A stretch of DNA of 60,585 nucleotides from Thermoplasmatota archaeon (GCA_028279595.1 JANQNK010000016.1:1-60585); one strand, 5' to 3'. Counted from the stretch's first letter, positions 33,652 to 41,934 are shown. A program made the numbers and translations. Notes: a model not told the origin generated them from the letters alone.

Positions 33652-34880
33652 CCCTCTCCCTCCTTGACCGTTACCTCTATGCTCGTCCGCTCGCCGTCGA
33701 CCTTGTAGCTGATCCTCAGGCCGTCGCCGCTCCTCACTCCGACGCCGGCAAGGTCGGCCTCGACATCGCCCTTCCCGAAGTTGGAGACGACGGCTCCGTC
33801 CGATGTCCTCGTGATGAGGGCCTTCTCGGCCGGAACTCCCATTCCGTCTATCGCATCCAGGAGGCCTCCGAGGGTCCATGATGCGAGCGGCAGCTCGTCG
33901 CCCGCCGTCCTGGAGCACGACTGGCATGCGGGATCGATCTCGATCTCAACAGGAGTGAGTATCCCGTACTGCGAGCTGTACTCGATGTACGTCGGATCCA
34001 TCGGAGGACCGATGTCCCTACCCTTAATCCTGTGAAGGACCTTAAGGGCTTCGTGCGATTGCAGCGATGCCACCACTGCATTGACCGTGATCACTGACGG
34101 GAGTTTGTTCATCAACAGGTTCTCCACCTCGGGGGCGGTGAACGTCCATTCGTCAGTGTGTGGGGAATCCACGGAGGCGTCGTGGGCAAGCCCGGCTATG
34201 ATCTCGAGGTCCTCGACCGAGTACTCCTCCCGTTTCCCGTGGGCCTTGATGAAGGCCTCCTCGCCCTTGATGATGCAGTGGTCCCGGGTCCGTGCATGGC
34301 CGGGAACCGTGCACGCGGCTGCCGCAGCTCCGTCTGCCGGCGGGATCGGATAGAAGCATTTGAGGCAGGCGGTCCTCTCGGCCACATTCTCCACCCCGGG
34401 AGGAACGATCACCTGGACGTTGCCCTTGAATCCTGTTGCCGCAGAATCGATGTATACCTTACCGAGCCGCCACGCCAGCTCGTTCAGCTGGAACCTTGCC
34501 TCGAACGAGTCCAATCCGCCGAGGATGAGGTCGAGGTCCTCGTAGACCTCGATGGGCAGGTCCTGGAACTTGCCCTCGTGCGGTATCACCTCGACGTCTG
34601 GATTCGCGTTGGCTATCCACTCCGCGGCCACCGCCGCCTTGTATCTGCCCGTATCGGACTCCCTGAAAAGCAATTGCCGTGAAAGGTTGGACATCTCGAT
34701 GATGTCCATGTCCACGAGATGCATCGTTCCGACCCCGGCCAGGGCTAGGTTCTTGGCGATCTCGCAGCCCAACGCTCCAACGCCGACTACCATCACCGAT
34801 GAATTACGAAGCGCCTCCTGGTCCCATCCCTCCAGAAGGAGGTGTCTCGCGTAACGGAAGGCCTCGGTCTCCTCGGCCAT
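33648..34880 (-). CDS. E1-like Ubl-activating enzyme with UFD-like C-terminus
   Basis: This 410-residue E1 adenylates the Ubl C-terminus and should pass it to its own cysteine and then to E2. It has the nucleotide motif VVGVGALGCEIAKNLAL (residues 31-47), DMDIIEMSNLSRQLLF with the conserved Asn65 and Arg68, Lys81, and zinc pairs CLKC (172, 175) and CQSC (319, 322). The catalytic motif ACTVPG gives Cys190. The final 80 residues, starting TLGGLLDAI, resemble the ubiquitin-fold domain with which Uba3 and Uba1 recruit E2. MoeB/ThiF proteins lack that domain. ATG 34880 is 15 bases after the Ubl gene. Confidence 0.93.
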   Translation of the reverse strand: MAEETEAFRYARHLLLEGWDQEALRNSSVMVVGVGALGCEIAKNLALAGVGTMHLVDMDIIEMSNLSRQLLFRESDTGRYKAAVAAEWIANANPDVEVIPHEGKFQDLPIEVYEDLDLILGGLDSFEARFQLNELAWRLGKVYIDSAATGFKGNVQVIVPPGVENVAERTACLKCFYPIPPADGAAAAACTVPGHARTRDHCIIKGEEAFIKAHGKREEYSVEDLEIIAGLAHDASVDSPHTDEWTFTAPEVENLLMNKLPSVITVNAVVASLQSHEALKVLHRIKGRDIGPPMDPTYIEYSSQYGILTPVEIEIDPACQSCSRTAGDELPLASWTLGGLLDAIDGMGVPAEKALITRTSDGAVVSNFGKGDVEADLAGVGVRSGDGLRISYKVDGERTSIEVTVKEGEG

Positions 34881-34895
34881 GTCACGCACACCCTA

Positions 34896-35162
34896 TCATC
34901 GTCCGCCGGCCTGCTGACTGATGACCGTGATGGTGTCCTTCTTGGCGTTGTACTTCATCTTGTCTAGGAATTTGGAGAACACCTCTCTGTCCCGGATCGG
35001 ATGCCCCTTGAAGACGAGCTGGATGACGAGACGGTCGCTGATCTTGTACTGGCGCCGGACGAGCTTCTTGGCGTCGCCGCAAGTCGCCTTGGCCGGGATC
35101 GCGATCTTCTTCGTTCCCTGTTTCGGGGGCAGACCCATCATTCTGAAGGTATATTCTGGCAT
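34896..35162 (-). CDS. Ubiquitin-like modifier (Ubl) ending GGR
   Basis: The 88-residue beta-grasp protein starts PEYTFRMMG. Its second half follows ubiquitin's pattern: VFKGHPIRDREVFSKF aligns with ubiquitin's AGKQLEDGRTLSDY, then DTITVIS and QQAGGR. The diglycine (86-87) is followed by one Arg, so processing is needed before activation; the JAMM protein two genes downstream is the candidate. Several lysines could carry chains. It heads the four-gene operon, with its own TATA box. It differs from small archaeal SAMP proteins by sitting with a true E2. Confidence 0.92.
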   Translation of the reverse strand: MPEYTFRMMGLPPKQGTKKIAIPAKATCGDAKKLVRRQYKISDRLVIQLVFKGHPIRDREVFSKFLDKMKYNAKKDTITVISQQAGGR

Positions 35163-35193
35163 GTTCTCACTCGTGGATAATTCGGGAACCCAA

Positions 35194-35201
35194 TATTTAA
35201 A
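35194..35201 (-). promoter_or_regulatory. TATA box for the Ubl-E1-E2-JAMM operon
   Basis: Minus-strand TTTAAATA predicts a transcript start near 35170, about 8 bases before ATG 35162. No other TATA element is evident inside the operon. Confidence 0.55.
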
Positions 35202-35281
35202 TTGATTGGTTTTGACGTAAACGACCGGGGTCTGGACAGCCGAGGTAGGCCTCCGAATTCGTGGGGAACATGTCCCTCGGT

Positions 35282-36643
35282 CTAAGCCCTGAAGACGACC
35301 TCCCCGTCGATTATCGTCATGACGACCTGGCCATCTGGCACGTCCCCTGTCAGGACCACGAGGTCGCTGGCCTTCCCTGTATCTATCGATCCGACCTTTC
35401 CCTCCATCATCCCGGCAAAGGCACCGCCACCCGTGTATGCCGTTACGGCCTGTTCGACGGTCAACCGTGCGTTCGCATCGGGATGTTCGAGAGCCCCCTT
35501 CAACCCGAAGAGCGGTCCGATAGGCATGCAGTCCGACCCGAAGGCCAGGCTGCAGTCCAGTCCCTTCCTGTAATTGTTCGCTGTGACGTATCTCGCGCCG
35601 AGGGCTGATTCGTACATCCCTCCGGGCATCCCCCAGTTGACGGTGAAGTTGGGCTGCATCGACGCCACGACGCCGAGCTCTCGCATGGCACTCCAGGCAG
35701 GGCCCGGCACCAGCTCCAGATGCTCGATCCTGGGCCTCGTCATCTCGTGGCTCCCGGCGACCTCGGTGTACGCCTCGACGACGTTCTGAACGGCGGCATC
35801 CCCGAGGGCATGGGTCATCACCTGGAGGCCGAGCTCGGTCGCCCTCATGGCGTGCTCGACGATCGAATCCCTCTCCATGTATGGGCCTCCCCGACTGCCG
35901 TCCGTATAGTCCTCGAGCATCCAGGCAGTCCTGGATCCTATCGATCCGTCGGAGAACAGCTTGATCCCCTCGAAGTCCTCGTGACGCCCGACCGGCTCGT
36001 CCTCCGTGACCCTGTACCCCCTCCACTTCAGAGGGGTCCCGGAGCGCTTCAGGGGCGTGAGGTCGTGCGTGATCTCGTGAACCGTCGTTATCCCCAGGGA
36101 CAACGCAGTATCCGCTCCATGGGTGGCCGCCTCTATCCTTCCCTCGGGACCGGGATCGAATATGTGGAACAGCTCGAGGGCTCCCTTCTCCGACACCCCG
36201 TCGTCCTCTACCGCTCGAGGATGATCCTCCTCGATCAACCTCAACGCCGCCTCGTTGGCGACAGCCTTGTGGCCGCAAACCCGTCTGAGCGCGACCGGGA
36301 AGTCGAACTCCTCGAGGTCATTGGTCCTGATATCATCGGGCCATCCCGATTCATCGTAGTCGATGCCGATGAAAGGTCCCTCGCTTCCCGATATGCGTGA
36401 GATCACATCCGACCATGAGTCCGCATTCCCGAGGTCCGTCGTGAACAGCCTGAGCCCCCAGGCCTGGATGTGCGTATGTGCGTCGATGAACCCCGGAAGC
36501 AGGAGGCCTCCGTCGAGGTCTATGACCTCGTGTCCTGTTGGCTTCGTCACCCCCATTCCGATGTCCTCGATGACCCCCTCGGTCGAAACGAGCGAGTCCC
36601 CGAGACGGGACCTGAAGTTCGTGAGGTATAGGTCGCCTCCCAT
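35282..36643 (-). CDS. YtcJ-like metal-dependent amidohydrolase
   Basis: The 453-residue protein belongs to the amidohydrolase superfamily, YtcJ group. The metal motif LLPGFIDAHTHIQAWG, a later TTVHEITHDL, HALGDAAVQNVVEAY, PRIEHLELV and FGSDCMPIGP cover the barrel ligands, and the small composite beta domain closes with DLVVLTGDVPDGQVVMTIIDGEVV. The natural substrate is unknown. The start is uncertain: ATG 36643 is chosen because it begins the beta domain, but GTG 36697 is possible. It is divergent from the gene at 36742. Confidence 0.85.
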   Translation of the reverse strand: MGGDLYLTNFRSRLGDSLVSTEGVIEDIGMGVTKPTGHEVIDLDGGLLLPGFIDAHTHIQAWGLRLFTTDLGNADSWSDVISRISGSEGPFIGIDYDESGWPDDIRTNDLEEFDFPVALRRVCGHKAVANEAALRLIEEDHPRAVEDDGVSEKGALELFHIFDPGPEGRIEAATHGADTALSLGITTVHEITHDLTPLKRSGTPLKWRGYRVTEDEPVGRHEDFEGIKLFSDGSIGSRTAWMLEDYTDGSRGGPYMERDSIVEHAMRATELGLQVMTHALGDAAVQNVVEAYTEVAGSHEMTRPRIEHLELVPGPAWSAMRELGVVASMQPNFTVNWGMPGGMYESALGARYVTANNYRKGLDCSLAFGSDCMPIGPLFGLKGALEHPDANARLTVEQAVTAYTGGGAFAGMMEGKVGSIDTGKASDLVVLTGDVPDGQVVMTIIDGEVVFRA

Positions 36644-36701
36644 GGGAGCGAAGCCGTCTACCCGGATAAAACCCCATCGATTCCCCCTGACATCCACAAT
36701 C

Positions 36702-36709
36702 CTAAATAG
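36702..36709. promoter_or_regulatory. Shared, nearly symmetric TATA element
   Basis: CTAAATAG reads as CTATTTAG on the other strand. It sits about 35 bases before ATG 36742 on the plus strand and about 65 bases before ATG 36643 on the minus strand, so one site may serve both divergent genes. Confidence 0.4.
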
Positions 36710-36741
36710 TGAGTCAGCATATTCCCGACGGGGGTAGTTCG

Positions 36742-37470
36742 ATGGATGTCGAGATCTCGGAACTCTCATTCGCCTACGCACTTATGGAGGAGATAATGGG
36801 CTCCATCGAGTCCGAGGCAGACGTGACGTCACTCGGCTCCGGTCTGTTCGACTGGGTATCCCTCGACAGCGACGAGATGAGACGGGGCATCTCGGTGTTC
36901 CTCCACTTCAAGCGACCGGAACTGATGGTCATGGCCACCGCGGCCGAGTGGGAGGACTACGGAAAACCCTACTTCAGGATAACCATCCCGAGGCGCGTCA
37001 AGTCCAACATCCACCGGATGCTCAGGTCCGTGGCGAAGCTCGAACCCGCCACATTCTACGTCGTGCCACTCTTCCAGAGCCAGCAGGAGCTCGACCGACT
37101 GCATCTCATGCGCGGGATCATGGGAGCCACTGCCTTCATTCCCGCCTCGCTCCTCGCCAACATAGATGACAAGGAGCATCACATCACGGGAACGAACCCC
37201 GCCGACCTGAAACTCGATGGCGAACCCCTTGAGGGGGTCCTCACGGGGGATATGTTCACGGCCGAGGTCCTGAGCCAACTCGCCGACGATCAGCGCCTTG
37301 CCCTGATCAACCGGGGGTACCTTCAGAGACAGTACAGGACCCTGCACACCGCCATATTCCCGGGTTCGGCCGCCGATCCCGCCTCCGATTCCGCGTCCAT
37401 CGCCGATGCCATCTCCCGGCTCATGCGGATCTACCTCGGCGGGGAGACCCTCGTCGTGATGAGGAAGTGA
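36742..37470 (+). CDS. Hypothetical soluble protein (242 aa)
   Basis: No family is recognised. The protein is soluble and acidic, with an alternating helix and strand pattern (SVFLHFKRPELMVMATAAEW, then FRITIPRRVKSNIHRM) and no membrane segment or cysteine cluster. ATG 36742 is preceded by GGGGG and lies about 33 bases after the shared TATA element; an ATG-like frame at 36709 overlaps that element. It may share regulation with the divergent amidohydrolase. Confidence 0.75.
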   Translation: MDVEISELSFAYALMEEIMGSIESEADVTSLGSGLFDWVSLDSDEMRRGISVFLHFKRPELMVMATAAEWEDYGKPYFRITIPRRVKSNIHRMLRSVAKLEPATFYVVPLFQSQQELDRLHLMRGIMGATAFIPASLLANIDDKEHHITGTNPADLKLDGEPLEGVLTGDMFTAEVLSQLADDQRLALINRGYLQRQYRTLHTAIFPGSAADPASDSASIADAISRLMRIYLGGETLVVMRK

Positions 37471-37560
37471 GTCCTCGTTGATGGGTCGTCAATTCTCAAG
37501 CCAGTACTGCCATTACACTGGGGAAAAGGATAATATGGTCATACCCTCTCTCACTCTCCG

Positions 37561-37965
37561 ATGACCAAGACGAGATACAAGACGGCTGCGATACTCGCGA
37601 TCGTTGCAGGAGTGCTCCTGCTGATATCCGGGATCGCCGGCGCAGGGACATGGCAATCGCTCAAGGAAGGGTTCGAGGAGAACGTGATGGAGCTCGACTC
37701 CACCATGGAGCTCGTGTTCAACATCATCATCGCACTCGGCGCCCTGGGCGGTCTGTTGGTCATATTCGCAGGACTCCTCCTGATGAAGGGATTGAAGCGC
37801 ACCGCAAGGATACTGATCACCATCGGTGTCGGCATCGGTCTGATAGGTTTCATCATCGCCCTCCTGGTCGCGATGCACAACGACGATATGGTCTCCTTCC
37901 TCTCGCCGACCACCGGACTGATCGGCATAGTCCTGTCGATCGTCGCACGGATGATGGCGAAGTGA
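37561..37965 (+). CDS. Small four-helix membrane protein (134 aa)
   Basis: Four hydrophobic segments are visible: AAILAIVAGVLLLISGIAG, LVFNIIIALGALGGLLVIFA, ILITIGVGIGLIGFIIALLV and TTGLIGIVLSIVARMM. A short outside loop containing WQSLKEGFEENV lies between the first two. No functional motif is seen. It ends 9 bases before the nucleotidyltransferase gene and may be co-transcribed with the sugar and flippase genes. Confidence 0.7.
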   Translation: MTKTRYKTAAILAIVAGVLLLISGIAGAGTWQSLKEGFEENVMELDSTMELVFNIIIALGALGGLLVIFAGLLLMKGLKRTARILITIGVGIGLIGFIIALLVAMHNDDMVSFLSPTTGLIGIVLSIVARMMAK

Positions 37966-37974
37966 GATGATACC

Positions 37975-39027
37975 ATGCTGGGTGTTGTGCTCGCCGGCGG
38001 AAAGGGCATGCGGCTACGGCCGCTGACCGAGATGAGGCCGAAACCGTTCGTCCCCATCCTCGGAAGACCCTGCATCGATTATGCACTCGACCTCTACGAC
38101 AGCATAGGCATACGGGAGGTCATGATGACGACCTTCTACAAGCCCGAGATGCTGATCGCCCACCTCGGCGGCGGGCTGTCCCGCAACATGTGCATGGTCT
38201 ACTCCATCGAGGACGAGGCCATGGGAACGGCCGGGGGCATCGCCAAGGTCAAGAAGTTCATCAACGAAAGGTTCGTCGTGGTCAGCGGTGACCTCTTCGT
38301 GGACGCCGACCTCAGCGACCTGGTGGCGTTCCACGACAAGAGCGGGGCCGCGGTCACGATGGCCCTCACCGAGGTCGTGAACCCCGTCGAGTACGGCATC
38401 GTCGGCCTCGACGACGACGGGAGGATCGACAGGTTCAAGGAGAAGCCGAAGGAGTCCGAGGTCTTCTCCAATCTAATCAACGCCGGGATATACGTGATCG
38501 AACCCGAGGTCCTCGACCTAGTCCCCGAGGGGAAGAAGTTCGACTTCTCGCGGGACCTGTTCCCACTACTGCGCGAGGAGGGCTCCCTCTTCGGCCGTAA
38601 CCTCGAGGGCATATGGATGGACATCGGGCGCCCGGAGGACCTCCTGCGGGCCAACCGCGAGGAGGCGCGCAAGAAGTTGAGGGAGGCGGACGGCGATCTG
38701 GACAAGAGCGGCCTCATCCACCCGGATGCGGTGATAAAGGGAACGCTCAAGGGCACCCCGTTCATCGCGAAGGGTGTCACAGTGGCCCGGGATGCCGTCG
38801 TGGAGGACTCCTACGTCCTGCCCGGCTCCCGGATCGGAAAGGCTTCCACCGTCACAAACAGCCTCCTACTCGAGAACTCCATGCTTGAGGACCGCTCCAC
38901 CGTTCGTGACACCATACTCGGAGCTGGTACCAAGGTCGAGAACGATTCGAAGCTCGAGGAATGCGTCCTGGGCGACGGGTCCCACGTCCCTGGCGGCTCG
39001 TGGCTCGTCTGCCAGAAGAAGGTGTGA
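37975..39027 (+). CDS. NDP-sugar nucleotidyltransferase (mannose-1-P guanylyltransferase-like)
   Basis: The 350-residue protein starts with the nucleotidyltransferase signature VVLAGGKGMRLRPLTEMRPKPF, continues with VVSGDLFVDADL and VEYGIVGLDDDGRI, and ends with left-handed beta-helix hexapeptide repeats (IHPDAVIKGTLKGTPFIAKG). It activates a sugar phosphate, GMP-mannose or dTDP/UDP-glucose type; the exact nucleotide cannot be told. With the flippase gene that follows 6 bases later it suggests surface polysaccharide or protein glycosylation. Confidence 0.88.
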   Translation: MLGVVLAGGKGMRLRPLTEMRPKPFVPILGRPCIDYALDLYDSIGIREVMMTTFYKPEMLIAHLGGGLSRNMCMVYSIEDEAMGTAGGIAKVKKFINERFVVVSGDLFVDADLSDLVAFHDKSGAAVTMALTEVVNPVEYGIVGLDDDGRIDRFKEKPKESEVFSNLINAGIYVIEPEVLDLVPEGKKFDFSRDLFPLLREEGSLFGRNLEGIWMDIGRPEDLLRANREEARKKLREADGDLDKSGLIHPDAVIKGTLKGTPFIAKGVTVARDAVVEDSYVLPGSRIGKASTVTNSLLLENSMLEDRSTVRDTILGAGTKVENDSKLEECVLGDGSHVPGGSWLVCQKKV

Positions 39028-39033
39028 TCCAGG

Positions 39034-40683
39034 ATGCTGGCTCGCAAGGCCACCCTTGTCATCGTCAACGACATAATAGGGTCGGTCCTCGGGCTGGTAG
39101 CCCTGTTCTTCATCGCCCGGGAACTCAACTCCCACGTACTCGGAATGATCGGGTTCGGCCTCGCGTTCGTCCAGCTCTACGGCATCATCACCAATCTGGG
39201 CTACACGAAGGCACACATCAAACGTGTCTCGGAGGGACAGGACTTCGCCAGGTGCAACGGCACTTTCATCGCCATCAAGGTCACGCTCCTCGTGATATTC
39301 AACGCTGTCATCCTCACCTCCCTCTTCATCTGGACCGACATCATGGGGAACGGGTTCGAGTCGCGCTACCATCTCACGGTCATCTACATCATGATACTGT
39401 GGTTCAACCTCGAGACGTCCTCGAGGATCTTCATCACGACCTTCACGGCGCGGCTGGAGATCGCCAAGGCCCAGGTCCCCCGGATCCTCGGCAACATCGT
39501 CCGGCTGGTCGGTACCATATACTTCGCCATTACCATATCGTCCGACCATTCACGGCTCTACGACGCCGCCATACCACTCGCATGGATGTACGTCCTCGGC
39601 GGCGCTGTCCAGCTCGGGACCGCCATCTACTTCTACCGCGGATATCCGGTGGCGCGTCCTTCCAAGGAGCTGTTCAAGTCCTACACGAAGTACGCCATCC
39701 CGGCGATCATCATGACATCCATGGTCGTCATCACGATCAACACCGACAAGGTGATGGTGCAGGCCTTCTGGTCTTCGCGCCACGTCGGGCTCTACACGGC
39801 GGCCCAGCGCATTGCGTTCGTCATAGTGTTCCTTACGAACGCCATCGCTAGCGTGCTCCTCCCGTCGATATCGAAGCACCATGCGAGGGGTGAGAGAGCC
39901 GAGATCAGGAAGCTCATCAACAGGGCCGAGCGCTACATCATACTGGTCGCCCTTCCCCCCATAGTCATGTTCTTCGTCCTCCCGAACAGGGTCATCCAGA
40001 TCCTCTCAGGAAAGTTCGAGGATGCCGCTCCGATGCTTCAGATCCTGTCCCTCTGGGCGCTCATCACCGTCATCAATACCCCCTACCGGAACCTGATCCA
40101 GGGTTTCGACAGGCCGGGTATCATGGCGAAGGTGAGCATCCTCCAGGCCTCCCTTAACGTCATTCTGAACTTCGTGTTCATACCCGCTGCGCTGTTCGGG
40201 ATCCCACTCCTCGGATGGAGCGCCGTCGGCGCAGCCCTCGCCACGCTGATCACTCAGGTCATCCTCTTCTCCATCGTCAGGCTTTACGCATACAGGCTAT
40301 CGGGCGCCGTAAGCTCACCGAGGAACCTCCTGCTGGTGGGCGGTGGCGTCGCGATGGGCGCTACCCTTCTCTTACTCGACAATCTGCATCCTGCGAACCG
40401 CTGGTTCATCCTCGCGGCCTACGGGATCATCGGGTTGGGCGCTTACGTGGGGACCCTGTCCGCCATGCGGCAGTTCACGAGGAAGGACCTGACGTTCTTC
40501 CTGTCAGCCGTCAACCCCAGGGAGATGGCATCCTACGTGAAGGGCGAGATCACGACCCGCGGCGTCGATGGGGACGAGGATGACGATGAGGGACCCGTGG
40601 ACCATGGAACGGAGGATGGGGACCCGAAAAATACTCCCAGGAAACCGTCTGCACGGAAGTCTCCCAGGCGGAAGGCGAAGTGA
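39034..40683 (+). CDS. Polysaccharide/lipid-linked oligosaccharide flippase (MATE/Wzx-like)
   Basis: The 549-residue protein has about 13 to 14 hydrophobic segments in the order typical of Wzx flippases, which move lipid-linked sugars across the membrane. Recognisable parts include GLVALFFIARELNSHVLGM near the start, TDKVMVQAFWSSRHVGLYTA mid-protein and PYRNLIQGFDRPGIM. The last 55 residues are a charged, probably disordered tail (DEDDDEGPVDHG, then KPSARKSPRRKAK), which is unusual for the family. It is in an operon with the sugar nucleotidyltransferase. Confidence 0.88.
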   Translation: MLARKATLVIVNDIIGSVLGLVALFFIARELNSHVLGMIGFGLAFVQLYGIITNLGYTKAHIKRVSEGQDFARCNGTFIAIKVTLLVIFNAVILTSLFIWTDIMGNGFESRYHLTVIYIMILWFNLETSSRIFITTFTARLEIAKAQVPRILGNIVRLVGTIYFAITISSDHSRLYDAAIPLAWMYVLGGAVQLGTAIYFYRGYPVARPSKELFKSYTKYAIPAIIMTSMVVITINTDKVMVQAFWSSRHVGLYTAAQRIAFVIVFLTNAIASVLLPSISKHHARGERAEIRKLINRAERYIILVALPPIVMFFVLPNRVIQILSGKFEDAAPMLQILSLWALITVINTPYRNLIQGFDRPGIMAKVSILQASLNVILNFVFIPAALFGIPLLGWSAVGAALATLITQVILFSIVRLYAYRLSGAVSSPRNLLLVGGGVAMGATLLLLDNLHPANRWFILAAYGIIGLGAYVGTLSAMRQFTRKDLTFFLSAVNPREMASYVKGEITTRGVDGDEDDDEGPVDHGTEDGDPKNTPRKPSARKSPRRKAK

Positions 40684-40728
40684 TCCATGTTCGCAACGAT
40701 TAAGTACGTTCTCGGCCTTCGAAGGCCC

Positions 40729-41352
40729 ATGGGAGATTTCAGGATAGCCGTGCTTGCCTCCGGGTCTGGCTCGGACCTCCAGTCCATCATCGACGGTGTC
40801 GAGGACGGTTCAATCGACGGACGGATCGTCGTCGTGATCTCCGACAACGAGGACGCCTACGCGCTGACCAGGGCCGAGGACCACGGCATCGAACCCCGTT
40901 ACGTGAGCCGGAAAGGCCTCAAGAGGGCGGAGCACGAGGACGCCGTCTCCGATGTCATCGATTCATTCGACACGGACCTCATCGTGCTCGCCGGATACAT
41001 CCGGATCCTCACACCAGCGTTCATAGCCAGGCACCGCGGGAAGATGATCAACATCCATCCGGCGCTCCTACCCCTGTACGGCGGTCCGGGGATGTACGGG
41101 ATGCATGTCCACGAGGCTGTCCTGGCCAGCGGCGACCGGACATCGGGCTGCTCTGTCCATTTCGTCGACGAGAAGGTGGACGGAGGGCCGATCATCGCCC
41201 AGCGGACTGTCCCGATCGAGGACGGCGACACACCGGAGACCCTCCAGGCCAGGGTCCTCGAGGAGGAGCATCGCCTCCTCCCCGAGGTCGTCGGTCTCAT
41301 CGCGGCCGGAAGGGTCACCCTAGACGGCGATCGCGTCATCATCTCGGATTGA
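40729..41352 (+). CDS. purN: Phosphoribosylglycinamide formyltransferase
   Basis: The 207-residue enzyme transfers a formyl group from 10-formyl-tetrahydrofolate to GAR in purine synthesis. It has IAVLASGSGSDLQSIID, the active-site set NIHPALLPLYGG, and CSVHFVDEKVDGGPIIAQ with the conserved Asp. Length matches the family. ATG 40729 is chosen: AAGG precedes it and the protein then starts on its first strand. The ATG at 40687 would add a basic extension. A folate-type one-carbon pathway is implied. Confidence 0.92.
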   Translation: MGDFRIAVLASGSGSDLQSIIDGVEDGSIDGRIVVVISDNEDAYALTRAEDHGIEPRYVSRKGLKRAEHEDAVSDVIDSFDTDLIVLAGYIRILTPAFIARHRGKMINIHPALLPLYGGPGMYGMHVHEAVLASGDRTSGCSVHFVDEKVDGGPIIAQRTVPIEDGDTPETLQARVLEEEHRLLPEVVGLIAAGRVTLDGDRVIISD

Positions 41353-41394
41353 ACTGGTTATAACCGGGGTCTACCAGGTATCCACCCCGCAAGT

Positions 41395-41405
41395 CATTAT
41401 ATACC
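41395..41405 (+). promoter_or_regulatory. TATA box for first winged-helix gene
   Basis: CATTATATACC is about 50 bases before ATG 41451, giving a leader of about 24 bases that carries GGAGGCAGAGG. Confidence 0.55.
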
Positions 41406-41450
41406 TCCTAGGGAATCCTGCCACGGCACTGAACGAGGTGGAGGCAGAGG

Positions 41451-41786
41451 ATGTTCGAGACAGGGATCAGGCTGGCCAACGGCCAGACGCTCAAATCGTC
41501 CCAGGTCCTGGAGGACCCCGTCCGGGTCCGGATCATGAAGATAATCGCGGACGACCTCGACTCGGTGCATTCCGTCAACGACCTCCAGAGCGTCATCGGC
41601 GCTCCGGTGGATCAGGTCATCGATTCTGTTGCCCACCTCGAGGAGGCGGGTCTGATAGTGCAGAACGAGGGCGGATCGGACGGCTCCGAGTACACCCTGA
41701 CAGAGAACGGCCGAATACTCGTGATAGACATACGCGCCGAGCAGCTTTGGATGAAGCGCCTCGGAGACCTTCTGAACGGTCGTTGA
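41451..41786 (+). CDS. Small winged-helix transcription regulator (111 aa)
   Basis: The 111-residue product has one winged helix at about 18-95. RVRIMKIIADDL is the first helix, PVDQVIDSVAHLEEAGLIVQ the recognition helix and wing start, and SEYTLTENGRILVIDI the wing and following helix. It resembles ArsR/MarR-like archaeal regulators. No metal ligands are seen. It is followed by two copies of the hairpin repeat and a second winged-helix gene, which may be a related pair. Confidence 0.78.
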   Translation: MFETGIRLANGQTLKSSQVLEDPVRVRIMKIIADDLDSVHSVNDLQSVIGAPVDQVIDSVAHLEEAGLIVQNEGGSDGSEYTLTENGRILVIDIRAEQLWMKRLGDLLNGR

Positions 41787-41823
41787 TTCGTCATTTTCGT
41801 ACGTAATACTATCATTCTGTAGT

Positions 41824-41860
41824 ACGCGCTCCCTGCGGACTCGGTCTCGCAGCAACGCGT
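41824..41860 (+). repeat. Intergenic hairpin repeat, copy 4
   Basis: ACGCGCTC (41824-41831), stem CTGC (41833-41836), 12-nt loop GGACTCGGTCTC, stem GCAG (41849-41852), then CAACGCGT. The outer ACGCG and CGCGT can also pair. Confidence 0.8.
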
Positions 41861-41896
41861 GTCACCGATGGAGCCGATGTGGTCACCGTAGGAATA

Positions 41897-41934
41897 AGCT
41901 CCTCTTGGACTTGGTCTCGCAGGAACGCATGTCA
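41897..41934 (+). repeat. Intergenic hairpin repeat, copy 5 (degenerate)
   Basis: AGCTCC, then GGACTTGGTCTCGCAG, then GAACGCATGTCA, matching copy 4 at most positions. The 5' stem has decayed, so no hairpin forms. It lies 72 bases after copy 4; GTCACCG occurs twice between them. Confidence 0.75.

Noticed and set aside
33652..33927. N-terminal extension of the E2 frame
   Set aside because: It is a shadow of the E1 gene and has no E2-like features; ATG 33651 overlaps the E1 stop in the usual way.
32160..35162. Molybdopterin or thiamine (MoeB/ThiS) system as an explanation for the E1-Ubl pair
   Set aside because: An E2 with HPN and Cys, a Rpn11-like JAMM protein and a UFD-like E1 tail are not part of those pathways.
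34896..36278. A 460-residue frame containing the Ubl at its end
   Set aside because: The upstream 370 residues are a shadow of the amidohydrolase gene; the promoter and start at 35162 define the real gene.
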